The notes under the pieces were generated by a model. That model had not been told where the DNA came from, made no database searches, and saw nothing but the letters and a program-made list of their open reading frames with translations. Position numbers and translations under genes: made by a program. Below, piece by piece: positions 26,746 to 34,984 of a stretch of 64,000 nucleotides of DNA (position 1 is the first letter of the stretch; each line of letters starts with the position of its first letter). This DNA is from Ardenticatenaceae bacterium (GTDB taxonomy: Bacteria; Chloroflexota; Anaerolineae; Promineifilales; Promineifilaceae), in the NCBI GenBank assembly GCA_020634215.1, contig JACKCD010000003.1, forward strand, positions 62,001-126,000, written 5' to 3'.

Positions 26746-27422
26746 GGATTCCTCCTAAAGAATGCTCTTAAGTGATGATGTGTTTGGCGCAATGCATCGC
26801 CCTGATGCTGTAAACTGCCCAAAGCATCGTTGAATGAATACGTCTCTTACGAAAATTACAGTTTTACTAGATGTCGCATTGCTATCTAACTGGATAGCTC
26901 ATGTCCCAAAAATTGATAATGCGACGCCGCTTGCTTTGTCTTGCGAAATGGAGGTAACGAAGAGAAGAAAATGCGTGATCGTGGAGTAATGTACGACGTC
27001 GGATCTCCTATGGCTTCTTTCTAACAGAGGCACTCTCAGGCCATTTGGCCGAAGGCTCCCTAGCCTCACAGTAGAAAGAAAAAAAGTTAGAATCTGGTGT
27101 TATCCTTTTCCAATAAGTGCGCTCCTTATGCTGCACATTGCATTTGCTACTTCTGTGTCAATGAGCAATTTGTACCAATACAGTTAACGTTAATAGGTAA
27201 TTTGTACTACTTCCTATACGCTGGTTATTGTATCAACAAAAACTTACAACGCATCTTACAGTATTCACGCAAAATTCACGGATTTCTTAACGGGAGCCAT
27301 TCGCAGCAATAGGGCGTTAGTCCTGATTAGAAAGTCACATAGACAGGCACCTGCTCACACCTTAGACTGAGCTTTATCCTTTGATTCAAAGCTCTCTTAA
27401 GTTGGCGGCTATAGGTATAACA
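26746..27422. promoter_or_regulatory. Divergent AT-rich control region between the dehydrogenase and the secreted beta-helix gene
   Basis: Gene-free stretch of about 680 bases, clearly more AT-rich than its neighbours. It must hold promoters for both directions. It includes an inverted repeat GCTATC-TAACTG-GATAGC at 26881-26898 and a nested stem structure at 27015-27080. Short reading frames here lack ribosome sites and family resemblance. No confident -35/-10 pair was assigned. Confidence 0.5.
27015..27080. ncRNA. Candidate structured RNA or regulatory element
   Basis: Outer stem TTCTTTCTA (27015-27023) with TAGAAAGAA (27072-27080), nine perfect pairs; inner stem GAGGC (27027-27031) with GCCTC (27063-27067); apical GGCC-ATTT-GGCC (27039-27050). 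An alternative inner hairpin AGGCT-CCCT-AGCCT (27053-27066) competes with the second stem, as expected of a switch. It matches no riboswitch consensus I know, and the transcribed strand is not known. Confidence 0.35.
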
Positions 27423-29501
27423 ATGTCTATTAAACAGTATTGGAAACATGGTCTGCTCACCATCGCTTTGCTGGCTATAATTGGCTTTACTTTTTCGGCG
27501 GCAATGGCAGATATGGCAGATTATTACGTAAGCCCAACCGGCAATGACGGCAATGATGGGTTGTCCCCAGAAACGGCCGTTTTAACCATCCAACAAGCCC
27601 TTCTGCGTGCCCAACCCGGCGACATCGTTCATCTAGCGGCTGGTGACTATTACCAGGATATTGTTTCCGTGCGGAACGGCAGTAGCAACGCCCCCATTAC
27701 CCTCACCGGCCCCAAAGATGCCGTCATACGGGGCGGGGGAAACGGCCGTATTTTTGAAATCAACCACGACTACCTCACCCTCGACGGCTTCACCCTTGAC
27801 GGGCTGCACGGCGACCCCGCCAGTGCCAGCGGTTACCGCGACAAACTGCTCTATGTTCATGGTCAGCAAATCCGGCGTGGCGTGGTTGGCCTGCGTGTCC
27901 TTAATATGACCTTTGCCAACGCCGGTGGCGAATGCGTCCGGCTGCGCTACTTTGTCCAAAACAGCGAAATCGCCAACTCCACTTTTCGCAACTGCGGTGT
28001 CCACGACTTTCTCTTTAACGCCGGTGGCAAAAATGGCGAAGGCATTTACATGGGAACCTCCAGTAACCAGTGGAACGACGGTAAAAACCCCACCGCCGAC
28101 CCCGATGAGACCAGCAACAACTGGATTCACGATAACCTGATTGTGACCCAGGGCAATGAGTGCGTGGAAGTCAAAGAGGGAGCCAGCGGCAACATCATTG
28201 AACACAATGATTGCAGTGGGCAGCGTGACCCCAATTCCGGTGGGTTTGGGCTGCGCGGCAGCGGCAATATCCTGCGCTATAACCGCAGCTATGGCAACGT
28301 GGGGGCAGGGGTTCGCATTGGCGGCCACGAAGTGGGTGGCATCCTTTATGGACAAGAAAATGACGTTTATGGCAACGAAATTTTTGGCAACCAGGCTGGC
28401 GGCATCAAGTTTCAGGTAGATAACCAGGGCATGGTATGTGGCAACCTGATGGCTGATAACAACGGGGGTGACAACGTAGGGCGCTATGGCGACCTCTACA
28501 CCGCCGCTGCGCCGTGCAGCGATGCTGAACCGCCGACCACGCCCACCGCTGCCAGCGAGCCGCCGCAGGGTGGCATTACGGTCACAGCCAGCAGCGACGA
28601 TGGCAATGTGCCAGAAAATACGCTGGACAAACGGCTGGACACCCGCTGGTCAACTCAGGGCGACGGGGAATGGATTACCTATAACCTGGGTGCGGTCAAA
28701 ATGGTCGAGTCCATCCGTATAGCTTTCCATCAAGGCACACAGCGGGTCGCTTTTTTTGATATTGAAGTGTCGGAAGATGGCGCACGCTGGACGCAGGTGC
28801 TGGCGGGTGAGAGCAATGGGCTAACCGATGACCTGCAAACCTTTAACCTCACCCCCGTGGCCGCGCAATATGTCCGCTTTGTGGGGTATGGTAACTCAAG
28901 CAACAATTGGAACGGCTTGACCGAGGTGGAGATTTTGGCAAGCGATGGGAACGTGGCGGTGACACCGGAAGCAACGGCCGTTTCTGACCCCACTGCTACA
29001 CCTGAACCCACCAACACGCCAGAGCCGGTTTCAGTCTATCAGCTTGAGCCGGGCAACAACTGGATTGAGGCTGAGGCCCACACCAACAGTAACGTGGGCA
29101 ACTGGATGCAGGCCGAAGATGCCTATGCTTCCAACAACCGCTTTATGCTCCTCAGTGCCAGCCGTGACGACCGGGGTAACCCCAATGACGTGTTGGAATA
29201 TACCTTCAACCTCAATTATGAGGGCAACATCTACGTTTGGTATCGCGGCATCCGTGCCCCTAATTCGCGGCATGGGGTGTATATTCAGTTGGATAACGGC
29301 CGTTTAAACCGCGCCGACCTGTTGGGTGATAAGTGGAGTTGGTATCTCGATGACAACACCCGCGAATGGATCATCACCCCCGGCACCCACACCCTCCGCT
29401 TTTACAACCGCTTTGAAGGCTCTCAACTCGACCGCATTCTTATCACCACCGACCCCAACTTTATTCCCGTTGGTCAGGGCGAAGTTGTAGCCCTCCCCTA
29501 A
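27423..29501 (+). CDS. Secreted right-handed beta-helix protein with F5/8C and C-terminal carbohydrate-binding-like domains
   Basis: 692 residues from ATG 27423 (a TTG 42 bases upstream is less likely). Signal peptide about 1-28 ending SAAMA. Residues about 33-370 begin with YYVSPTGNDGNDGLSPETA and LTIQQALLRAQPGDIVHLAAG, the hallmark of pectate/alginate-lyase-like and DUF1565 beta-helices, followed by coils (NNWIHDNLIVTQGNECVEVKEG; GNIIEHNDCSG). About 380-510 is a discoidin/F5-8 type C (CBM32-like) domain (NTLDKRLDTRWSTQGDGEWI). After a TPTATPEPTNTPEP linker, about 535-680 forms another beta-sandwich (DDVLEY-type, NWMQAEDAYASNN). It is divergent from the synthase-epimerase genes and may cut, modify or bind that polymer. 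Catalytic activity cannot be told from sequence. Confidence 0.82.
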   Translation: MSIKQYWKHGLLTIALLAIIGFTFSAAMADMADYYVSPTGNDGNDGLSPETAVLTIQQALLRAQPGDIVHLAAGDYYQDIVSVRNGSSNAPITLTGPKDAVIRGGGNGRIFEINHDYLTLDGFTLDGLHGDPASASGYRDKLLYVHGQQIRRGVVGLRVLNMTFANAGGECVRLRYFVQNSEIANSTFRNCGVHDFLFNAGGKNGEGIYMGTSSNQWNDGKNPTADPDETSNNWIHDNLIVTQGNECVEVKEGASGNIIEHNDCSGQRDPNSGGFGLRGSGNILRYNRSYGNVGAGVRIGGHEVGGILYGQENDVYGNEIFGNQAGGIKFQVDNQGMVCGNLMADNNGGDNVGRYGDLYTAAAPCSDAEPPTTPTAASEPPQGGITVTASSDDGNVPENTLDKRLDTRWSTQGDGEWITYNLGAVKMVESIRIAFHQGTQRVAFFDIEVSEDGARWTQVLAGESNGLTDDLQTFNLTPVAAQYVRFVGYGNSSNNWNGLTEVEILASDGNVAVTPEATAVSDPTATPEPTNTPEPVSVYQLEPGNNWIEAEAHTNSNVGNWMQAEDAYASNNRFMLLSASRDDRGNPNDVLEYTFNLNYEGNIYVWYRGIRAPNSRHGVYIQLDNGRLNRADLLGDKWSWYLDDNTREWIITPGTHTLRFYNRFEGSQLDRILITTDPNFIPVGQGEVVALP

Positions 29502-29509
29502 CCTGTTTC

Positions 29510-29579
29510 GTCTACACGGAAGGGCACGGACATTGTTCCGTGTCTTTCCGTGTGCTTCCGTGTCCAGAAACGGCCGTTT
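29510..29579. repeat. Period-9 tandem repeat hairpin plus AAACGGCCGTTT palindrome
   Basis: Arms built from TTCCGTGTC-type nonamers, directly followed by a palindromic AAACGGCCGTTT. It sits between the beta-helix gene and the GT-C gene. Confidence 0.75.
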
Positions 29580-29651
29580 CTGCCACCACCGCCCGCTCAT
29601 CGTAGCCAAAACGCCGTGCCACCGTTGCCCATAACAGGTAAAATCGCCCCC

Positions 29652-31988
29652 ATGAGTGAGAAAAAGTGGCTGACGCTGATTTTACTATTGTACCTGCTGT
29701 TGGGCGCAACCTATGCCGTTGTCACCCCCGTTTTTGAAGCCTCCGATGAACTGTGGCACTACCCCATGATTCGCCACTTGGCCGACGGCAACCCGCTGCC
29801 CGTGCAGGGAGCTGACCGCGTGGGGCCGTGGAAGCAGCAGGCCAGCCAGCCGCCGCTCTACTACTACCTCAGCGCCGCCCTCACTTTCTGGATCGACACC
29901 AGCGACATGGAGCAAGTGCGCTGGCTCAACCCCCACGTAGATAACGGCGTGATCACCGAAGATGGCAATATTAACCTGGTCATCCATGATCCTAACGCCA
30001 ACCAGTGGCAGGGCACGCTGCTGGCGGTGCATTTGGTGCGCCTTTTTTCGGTGCTGCTGGGCGGCGTAACCGTCTATACCACCTATCTCATTGCCCAAGC
30101 ACTGGTTCCGGGGCGTGCGGAGGTGGTGTTGGGCGCAACGGCCGTTAATGCCTTCCTCCCCATGTTCCTCTTCATCAGCGGCGCTGTCAACAACGACAAT
30201 CTCGTTATGGCACTTGTCGGGATTGCCTTGGTTATGATGCTTCGGCTTGTGCAGAGCAAGCAGCCGCAAACGACCAAGAATTGGTTGGTATTAGGGGCTG
30301 TGATTGGAGCTGCTGCCCTTGCCAAATTCCCCGGCCTTGCGCTCATGTTTATGGCCCTTGGCACCATTTTCATGGTTGAATGGCAGCAGTCAGAGCGCGT
30401 AGCAACCATCTCGCTGTTGCTGCGGTTGTTGGGGCGTACCCTGCTGCAATGGCTGATTGTGGCTATCCCCTTTGTCCTCATCGCTGGCTGGTGGTATTAC
30501 CGCAACAAAGTGCTGTATGGCGACTGGCTCGGCTGGAGTGCCTTCTTTGAAGTGCTGGGTGTTCGCGCCACCCCCGCCTCCCTCGCCCAGCTTTGGGACG
30601 AACGCTTTGGTTTTATGATGTCATACTGGGGACTGTTCGGCGGTGTCAACGTCCCCATGCCGATGTGGATCTACAGCTTACTCAATTGGCTGGTGGTGTT
30701 GGCCGTGCCGGGGTTTGGTGTTTATTTGTATCAGGTTATGAAGAAATGGTTATTGGTTATTGGTTATTCGCAACCCCCAATTCCCAATAACCAATCCTCA
30801 ATAACGAATAACCAATCTCCAATCTCCAATCTCCAATCCCTAATCGCCAATCTCCTCAACTTTGTCACCCGCCACTTCCCCCTCATCGTCTGCCTCCTTT
30901 GGTCAATTGCCACCATCATCTCGCTCATCAACTGGACCACCACCACCTGGTCGTCGCAGGGGCGGCTGGTGTTTGCTGCGCTTTCTACGCTGTGTGCGCT
31001 GTGGCTGGCGGGGCTGGTGGGGTGGCTGCCACGCCGCTGGGCAACGCCCATTGTGGCCGGATTGGGCGTGTTTATGTTTGCCATCGCCGCCGCCGCCCCG
31101 TTTTTGTGGATTCGGCCGGCCTACACGGTGCCGGCTGCGCCACCTGCGGCGGATATGGCGTTTAGCGAAATGGATGCCGTTTTTGGCAACCAACTGCGGT
31201 TGCTGGGCTACGCGGTGGAGCAGGCCGCCGCCCAACCCGGCGACCCCGTTTGGCTTCACGTCCAGTGGGAAGCCATCGCTCCCGTTGACCGAGATTGGAG
31301 TGTGTTTGTCCACCTCAACGACCCGGTGTTAGGTCGCCCCATTGCCCAGCGGGATATGTATCCAGGGCAAGGGCTGCTGGCGACGCAGCTGCTGCAGCCG
31401 GGGCAGCGGTGGGTAGATTCGTATCGGCTGCAATTGCCACAAACGGCCGTTGCCCCCGCCACCCTCGATCTCACCATTGGCCTCTACGATTTCAACACCT
31501 TTGAACGGCTTCCCCTTGCCTCCGGCCAAGACGCGCTGCATCTGGCCGACATCGCCCTAGAGCCAGTGCCGGGGGAAACGCCTAATCCGATCCATGTCAA
31601 TTTTGAAAACGAGCTAACACTGATTGGTTTTGAACTGTCGCCGCGCCGGGTGCAGCCGGGGGAAACGGTGTCGTTAACGCTGTATTGGGAGGGGCAACGG
31701 CCGTTAACCACCGACTACACCTTCTTTGCCCAGATCGTTGGCGAAGACACCACCCGCTGGGCCGCCCAAGACCTGCCCGTACCCACCAGCCGCTGGCCTG
31801 CGAATCAGCCCCAGCGCGTCACCTTCTCCCTGCCCCTGCGTGATGACACCCCAGCCAACACCTATCCCATCATCCTGGGCGTGTACACGCAAACCGCCGA
31901 CGGCGGCTTTGATCGGCTGCAAACTGTGACCGAAGACGGCCGTTTAACCGACGATTTCTTTTTGCTGACGCTGATCCGGGTGGATTAA
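29652..31988 (+). CDS. GT-C (family 39-like) membrane glycosyltransferase with C-terminal beta domain
   Basis: 778 residues from ATG 29652; upstream codons run through repeat DNA. The N-terminus LLYLLLGATYAVVTPVFEASDELWHYP carries the acidic residues of the first luminal loop typical of GT-C dolichyl-/polyprenyl-phosphate sugar-dependent transferases (PMT/ArnT-like), followed by about 9-10 TM segments (NNDNLVMALVGIALVMM). The last 280 residues are soluble and beta-rich (LLGYAVEQAAAQPGDPVWLHV; TLIGFELSPRRVQPGETVSL), two similar modules. Residues from about 366 to 402 are encoded by a period-7 intergenic-type repeat inserted in frame. The next genes include an O-antigen-ligase-type protein, so a surface glycan role is likely. 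Donor and acceptor are unknown. Confidence 0.82.
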   Translation: MSEKKWLTLILLLYLLLGATYAVVTPVFEASDELWHYPMIRHLADGNPLPVQGADRVGPWKQQASQPPLYYYLSAALTFWIDTSDMEQVRWLNPHVDNGVITEDGNINLVIHDPNANQWQGTLLAVHLVRLFSVLLGGVTVYTTYLIAQALVPGRAEVVLGATAVNAFLPMFLFISGAVNNDNLVMALVGIALVMMLRLVQSKQPQTTKNWLVLGAVIGAAALAKFPGLALMFMALGTIFMVEWQQSERVATISLLLRLLGRTLLQWLIVAIPFVLIAGWWYYRNKVLYGDWLGWSAFFEVLGVRATPASLAQLWDERFGFMMSYWGLFGGVNVPMPMWIYSLLNWLVVLAVPGFGVYLYQVMKKWLLVIGYSQPPIPNNQSSITNNQSPISNLQSLIANLLNFVTRHFPLIVCLLWSIATIISLINWTTTTWSSQGRLVFAALSTLCALWLAGLVGWLPRRWATPIVAGLGVFMFAIAAAAPFLWIRPAYTVPAAPPAADMAFSEMDAVFGNQLRLLGYAVEQAAAQPGDPVWLHVQWEAIAPVDRDWSVFVHLNDPVLGRPIAQRDMYPGQGLLATQLLQPGQRWVDSYRLQLPQTAVAPATLDLTIGLYDFNTFERLPLASGQDALHLADIALEPVPGETPNPIHVNFENELTLIGFELSPRRVQPGETVSLTLYWEGQRPLTTDYTFFAQIVGEDTTRWAAQDLPVPTSRWPANQPQRVTFSLPLRDDTPANTYPIILGVYTQTADGGFDRLQTVTEDGRLTDDFFLLTLIRVD
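30748..30856. repeat. Period-7 tandem repeat hairpin inserted in frame in the GT-C gene
   Basis: Left arm GGTTATT repeated three times, right arm CCAATAACC/CCAATCTC units with period 7. It is translated as an Asn/Pro/Ser/Gln-rich loop (PPIPNNQSS, SPISNLQS) between membrane segments. It belongs with the GGAGATT family seen between genes. Confidence 0.85.
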
Positions 31989-31993
31989 CAGAT

Positions 31994-32050
31994 GTAGAGA
32001 CGCAAGATTTTGTGTCTCCTCAGCAAAGACGCAAGATTTTGCGTCTCTAC
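31994..32050. repeat. GTAGAGACGC inverted repeat
   Basis: Perfect 12-base ends GTAGAGACGCAA and TTGCGTCTCTAC, with an inner direct repeat GACGCAAGATTTTG. It lies between the GT-C and MazG-like genes. Repeats starting GTAGAGACGC are familiar from filamentous cyanobacterial genomes. Confidence 0.85.
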
Positions 32051-32060
32051 TTGCCAACCA

Positions 32061-32372
32061 ATGCACCGAATCTACACCATTAACGATCACCTGCGCCAAC
32101 TGTTTCCCGATGGCGAAAGCCCATTCCAGATGGTGGCGCGGCTGGCCGAGGAGTGTGGCGAATTAGCGGCACAGGTAAATCATTTTGAAGGTAGTGGCGT
32201 GAAGCGGCATAAGCATGGCGAACCCGACCGCGCCAAACTCGCCAAAGAGGTGCAAGATGTGTTAAGATGCGCTTTGCAAATTGCAGCTTACTATCGTTTA
32301 GAAGCAGAACTGGACGCAGCTATTGAGGCGCGTTATCAACAAGCCTTGAGCGCGTTGGCTAAGAAAGAATAG
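32061..32372 (+). CDS. MazG-like nucleotide pyrophosphohydrolase
   Basis: Small all-helical NTP pyrophosphatase of 103 residues, start ATG 32061; an upstream extension reads through the repeat. It shows the MazG/DCTPP metal-binding helices: EECGELAAQ (ExxE) and, after a basic insert, KEVQDVLRCALQIAAYY (ExxD). Single-domain MazG-like proteins are usually 90-120 residues and hydrolyse non-canonical or modified NTPs as house-cleaning enzymes. Its exact substrate cannot be read. Neighbours are surface-glycan genes, with repeat elements on both sides, so it is likely a passenger with its own function. Confidence 0.85.
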   Translation: MHRIYTINDHLRQLFPDGESPFQMVARLAEECGELAAQVNHFEGSGVKRHKHGEPDRAKLAKEVQDVLRCALQIAAYYRLEAELDAAIEARYQQALSALAKKE

Positions 32373-32374
32373 GA

Positions 32375-32446
32375 CGCGGACAAACATAGATGAACGTGGA
32401 CAATCAAAATCCGCGTCTGCCTGCGTTCATCCGCGTTCCATCAGCT
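32375..32446. repeat. Period-9 tandem repeat hairpin, GCGTTCATCC family
   Basis: Left arm GGACGCGGACAAACATAGATG..., right arm TGCGTTCATCCGCGTTCC, roughly complementary with nine-base periodicity. A related copy is at 55821-55863. An ATG within it (32390) extends the next gene but is probably not used. Confidence 0.75.
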
Positions 32447-33883
32447 ATGAGTTCAAATACATTGCAACAAAGAATCAACCCAACCCGGTCGCCACTGGCG
32501 CTGGGAGTGTTGTGTGGATTAACGGCCGTTCTTGGCGGCATCATCCTCGCATTTGGCGGCCCACTCGCCGGGCTGGCCGTGCTGTTGGCTGGTTTGGCCG
32601 CCATCATCGTCCTGCGTGACATCGAAATCGGCTTTTGGAGCGTCATCGGCGTGGTTTGCCTGCTTCCCTTTGCCACCCTTCCCTTCGACATCGGCCTCAC
32701 CCCCACCTTCCTTGACCTCGCCCTCGGCGCGGTGATTGGCGTGTGGGTGCTGGCATTGGTCACCGGCCGGCAGCGCACCGTCATCACCGCCCCCATCACC
32801 CTGCCCCTCGTCGCCTTCATCGTTGTCGCCATTTTCGCCTTCATCTTTGGCCTCAACAACGGCCCCCTCACCCCCACCCTCATCCGCAAATTTGCCGAAA
32901 TTATTCTCTCCGTTTCCTTTGTCCTCGTCATTGTGGATTATTGCAGCGACTGGCGGCGGCTGGAGCGGCTGGTGCAGGTGCTGCTGCTGGCTGGGGCGGC
33001 CGCTTCGGCCATTGCCATTGTCTTCTGGCTGCTGCCCGATGACCTGACCAACACCATTCTCAACGCGCTCACCCGCATCGGCTACCCCGGCGGCTGGGTC
33101 ATTCGCTACATCGAGGAAAACCCGGCGCTGGCGGAACGTGCCATTGGCACTTCCATTGACCCCAACGTCCTGGGTGGGCTGCTGCTGATGATTGGCTCGT
33201 TGGCGGGGCCGCAGGTGGTGGCAAAACGGCCGTTATTCTCCCGCTGGCTCACCTATCTCATCGTCGGCCTCATCTTCGTCGCCCTCATCCTCACCTTCTC
33301 ACGCGGAGCCATGCTGGGGCTGGCCGCCGGGCTGAGCTTCGTTGCCCTCATTCGCTATCGCCGCCTCATCCCCTACATGCTCGCCGTTGGCCTCATCATG
33401 CTCTTTTTGCCTGCTACCCAGGAATACATTACCCGCTTTGTCGAAGGGATTCAGGGGCAGGATTTAGCCACGCAAATGCGCTTTGGCGAATACAAAGACG
33501 CGCTCACCCTCATCCGTCGCTACCCCGTTTTTGGCGTTGGCTTTGCCGGAACCCCCGACCTCGACATCTATCTCGGTGTTGCCAACGTCTATTTTACCAT
33601 CGCCCAGGTCATGGGGCTGGTGGGACTGTCGTTTTTTCTGGCCGTCATAGGCACCGTTTTTGGCTACGCCTACCTAAACCGCCGCGCTTTTGCCCCTAAC
33701 TCCCGCGAAGATGCCGTCTGGCTGGGGCTGCACGCCGCCCTTGTGGGCGGGTTAATCGTCGGTATTTTTGACCACTACCTGTTTAACCTGGAATTCCACC
33801 ACGCCGTCACCGCTTTCTGGCTGTTTGTAGGGCTGGCAACGGCCGCCACGCGGTTGGGACAGAGGTGGGCTATTGCGGATTAG
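32447..33883 (+). CDS. O-antigen ligase / Wzy-type polytopic membrane protein
   Basis: 478 residues from ATG 32447 (MSSNTLQQRINPTRSPL); the alternative ATG 32390 lies in repeat DNA. About 11-12 TM helices. The Wzy_C/WaaL signature region is present: FVALILTFSRGAMLGLAAG, then the large external loop with the arginine and RRYPVFGVGFAGTPDL, then VYFTIAQVMGLVGL. Such proteins polymerise or ligate lipid-linked glycans on the outer membrane-face side. With the GT-C protein upstream it forms a small surface-glycan pair. It has no partner flippase or priming transferase in the window. Confidence 0.85.
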   Translation: MSSNTLQQRINPTRSPLALGVLCGLTAVLGGIILAFGGPLAGLAVLLAGLAAIIVLRDIEIGFWSVIGVVCLLPFATLPFDIGLTPTFLDLALGAVIGVWVLALVTGRQRTVITAPITLPLVAFIVVAIFAFIFGLNNGPLTPTLIRKFAEIILSVSFVLVIVDYCSDWRRLERLVQVLLLAGAAASAIAIVFWLLPDDLTNTILNALTRIGYPGGWVIRYIEENPALAERAIGTSIDPNVLGGLLLMIGSLAGPQVVAKRPLFSRWLTYLIVGLIFVALILTFSRGAMLGLAAGLSFVALIRYRRLIPYMLAVGLIMLFLPATQEYITRFVEGIQGQDLATQMRFGEYKDALTLIRRYPVFGVGFAGTPDLDIYLGVANVYFTIAQVMGLVGLSFFLAVIGTVFGYAYLNRRAFAPNSREDAVWLGLHAALVGGLIVGIFDHYLFNLEFHHAVTAFWLFVGLATAATRLGQRWAIAD

Positions 33884-34095
33884 AGATTGGAGATTGCCAA
33901 TGATCCAGTCTCTAATAAGGTCAAATGCCCTCCGTCTCTAATGATTTACGCCTGGTGCTCACCCATCAGTCATGAGAGGCTTGGGGAAAGGATGAAGAGC
34001 CGCGAAAGAAAGGGTAACGGCCGTTTGTAAAAGAGCGGCAAGACCACGTAAAACGAGGTGTGAGGCTCTTTCTATAACCTCTCAAGACATCGGTA

Positions 34096-34149
34096 ATCAC
34101 CAACAACTTCGCCCACCCGTGCGGTAGGGTGGGCGAAGTTGTTGGTGAT
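34096..34149. terminator. Long perfect hairpin downstream of the O-antigen-ligase gene
   Basis: Arms 34096-34118 and 34127-34149 are perfect 23-base complements with an 8-base loop GTGCGGTA. Stable in either direction; no clear T-run follows, so it may be a repeat unit that also ends transcripts. Confidence 0.6.
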
Positions 34150-34159
34150 AGAGTCTTTT

Positions 34160-34226
34160 GTCATTCCCGCGCAAGCGGGAATCCATGCTTTCGCACAGAA
34201 TGGATACCCGCCTTCGCGGGTATGAC
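34160..34226. repeat. REP-like dyad element, second copy
   Basis: Same design as 3763-3827: GTCATTCCCGCG...CGGGAATCC, spacer, ATGGATACCCGCC...GGGTATGAC. The loops changed with compensating arms. Confidence 0.85.
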
Positions 34227-34322
34227 ATGCTTGTGGGGGTAGTCATCAACAAAAGTTGCGCCCACCCCTACCGCACAAAAAATTTGCTTTCACCCCCACA
34301 GAATGCTATAATGCCAACCGTT

Positions 34323-34396
34323 CGGGGCATGGCGCAGCCTGGTAGCGCGCTTCAATGGGGTTGAAGAGGTCGTGGGTTCGAATCCCGCTGCCCCGA
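34323..34396 (+). tRNA. tRNA-Pro (GGG)
   Basis: 74 bases. Acceptor CGGGGCA pairs with TGCCCCG, discriminator A; D arm GCGC...GCGC with AGCCTGGTA loop; anticodon stem CTTCA/TGAAG with loop ATGGGGT giving anticodon GGG; T arm GTGGG-TTCGAAT-CCCGC. CCA is not encoded. A terminator follows within 20 bases. Confidence 0.96.
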
Positions 34397-34412
34397 CAGA
34401 TATTAAGCATAA

Positions 34413-34443
34413 AAACGCCGCGTTTCTCAACGCGGCGTTTTTT
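34413..34443 (+). terminator. Intrinsic terminator after tRNA-Pro
   Basis: Stem AAACGCCGCG (34413-34422) with CGCGGCGTTT (34431-34440), 8-base loop, then a run of Ts. Confidence 0.93.
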
Positions 34444-34500
34444 GTTGCAAAGTTTTGGGTGGACAATGTTGTCCACCCGACAACCATAAGAGAGGTTGTT

Positions 34501-34980
34501 GTGAGTCAAAAACGGGTTGTGCAATTGCGTGCAGCCAGCATTGTAGTGCTGCTGGTTATAGGGCTTGCTTTCAGTGGGCTGGCACTGGCCGCAGAACTGT
34601 TAGGGTTGGATATTACGCCAGGTTTTGGGATGGTACAAATGTTTCAGCTCCTGATTGGAATAACATGCTTGACGCTGGCTGCTTATTTGTACCTAAACAG
34701 CTTACGCCCCAAAGATACAGCACGCTCGCTGCAAGCAGATATTGGGGTACGTTTGGCAGCCACGGGGCTGGTTTTTGCCTACGTGTGTGGGCTGTCAGAT
34801 TTAATGGGGATTGGGACACACATTGAGCCGGGTTTTGAACGGCCGTTTGTTGGCCCCTTGCAGCTAGGTGGATTGCTGCTGGGAGGCATCACCATTACCA
34901 TCGGCCTGCTGCTCTACCACACCAGCCGTGGCATCCGCGAAAACTCATCTATGGAATTTATCATCCAGAAAGACAGGTAA
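34501..34980 (+). CDS. Small four-TM membrane protein, unknown function
   Basis: 160 residues from GTG 34501, which has GAGAGG upstream; earlier ATG codons lie in the tRNA and terminator. Four hydrophobic segments: about 9-34 (ASIVVLLVIGLAFSGLAL), 43-66, 81-107 and 115-140, with a basic start and a short polar C-terminus (GIRENSSMEFIIQKDR). The layout resembles small YrhK-like or cytochrome-b-type integral proteins, but no motif decides. It lies between tRNA-Pro and a repeat cluster, without an operon partner. Confidence 0.7.
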   Translation: MSQKRVVQLRAASIVVLLVIGLAFSGLALAAELLGLDITPGFGMVQMFQLLIGITCLTLAAYLYLNSLRPKDTARSLQADIGVRLAATGLVFAYVCGLSDLMGIGTHIEPGFERPFVGPLQLGGLLLGGITITIGLLLYHTSRGIRENSSMEFIIQKDR

Positions 34981-34984
34981 GGGC

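Larger units (their letters stand above)
33884..34322. other. Gene-free stretch with repeat fragments between the ligase gene and tRNA-Pro
   Basis: About 440 bases with no credible gene. It contains GGAGATT-family fragments (33885-33925), an unidentified segment with AACGGCCGTTT (about 33930-34090), a 23-bp perfect hairpin (34096-34149) and a REP-like dyad (34160-34226). A degenerate piece of the hairpin arm recurs near 34243-34276. Confidence 0.6.

Noticed and set aside
26881..27080. c-di-GMP or TPP riboswitch upstream of the polysaccharide genes
   Set aside because: I looked for the GEMM and THI core motifs on both strands and found neither; only an unassigned stem structure remains.
27097..27312. 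71-codon reading frame in the AT-rich control region
   Set aside because: No ribosome site, odd composition, no family resemblance; chance frame in AT-rich DNA.
32010..32060. Longer N-terminus of the MazG-like protein
   Set aside because: The extra codons come from the GTAGAGACGC repeat; ATG 32061 fits the family length.
34372..34500. ATG start at 34372 for the 4-TM protein
   Set aside because: These codons overlap tRNA-Pro and its terminator; GTG 34501 with GAGAGG upstream is better.
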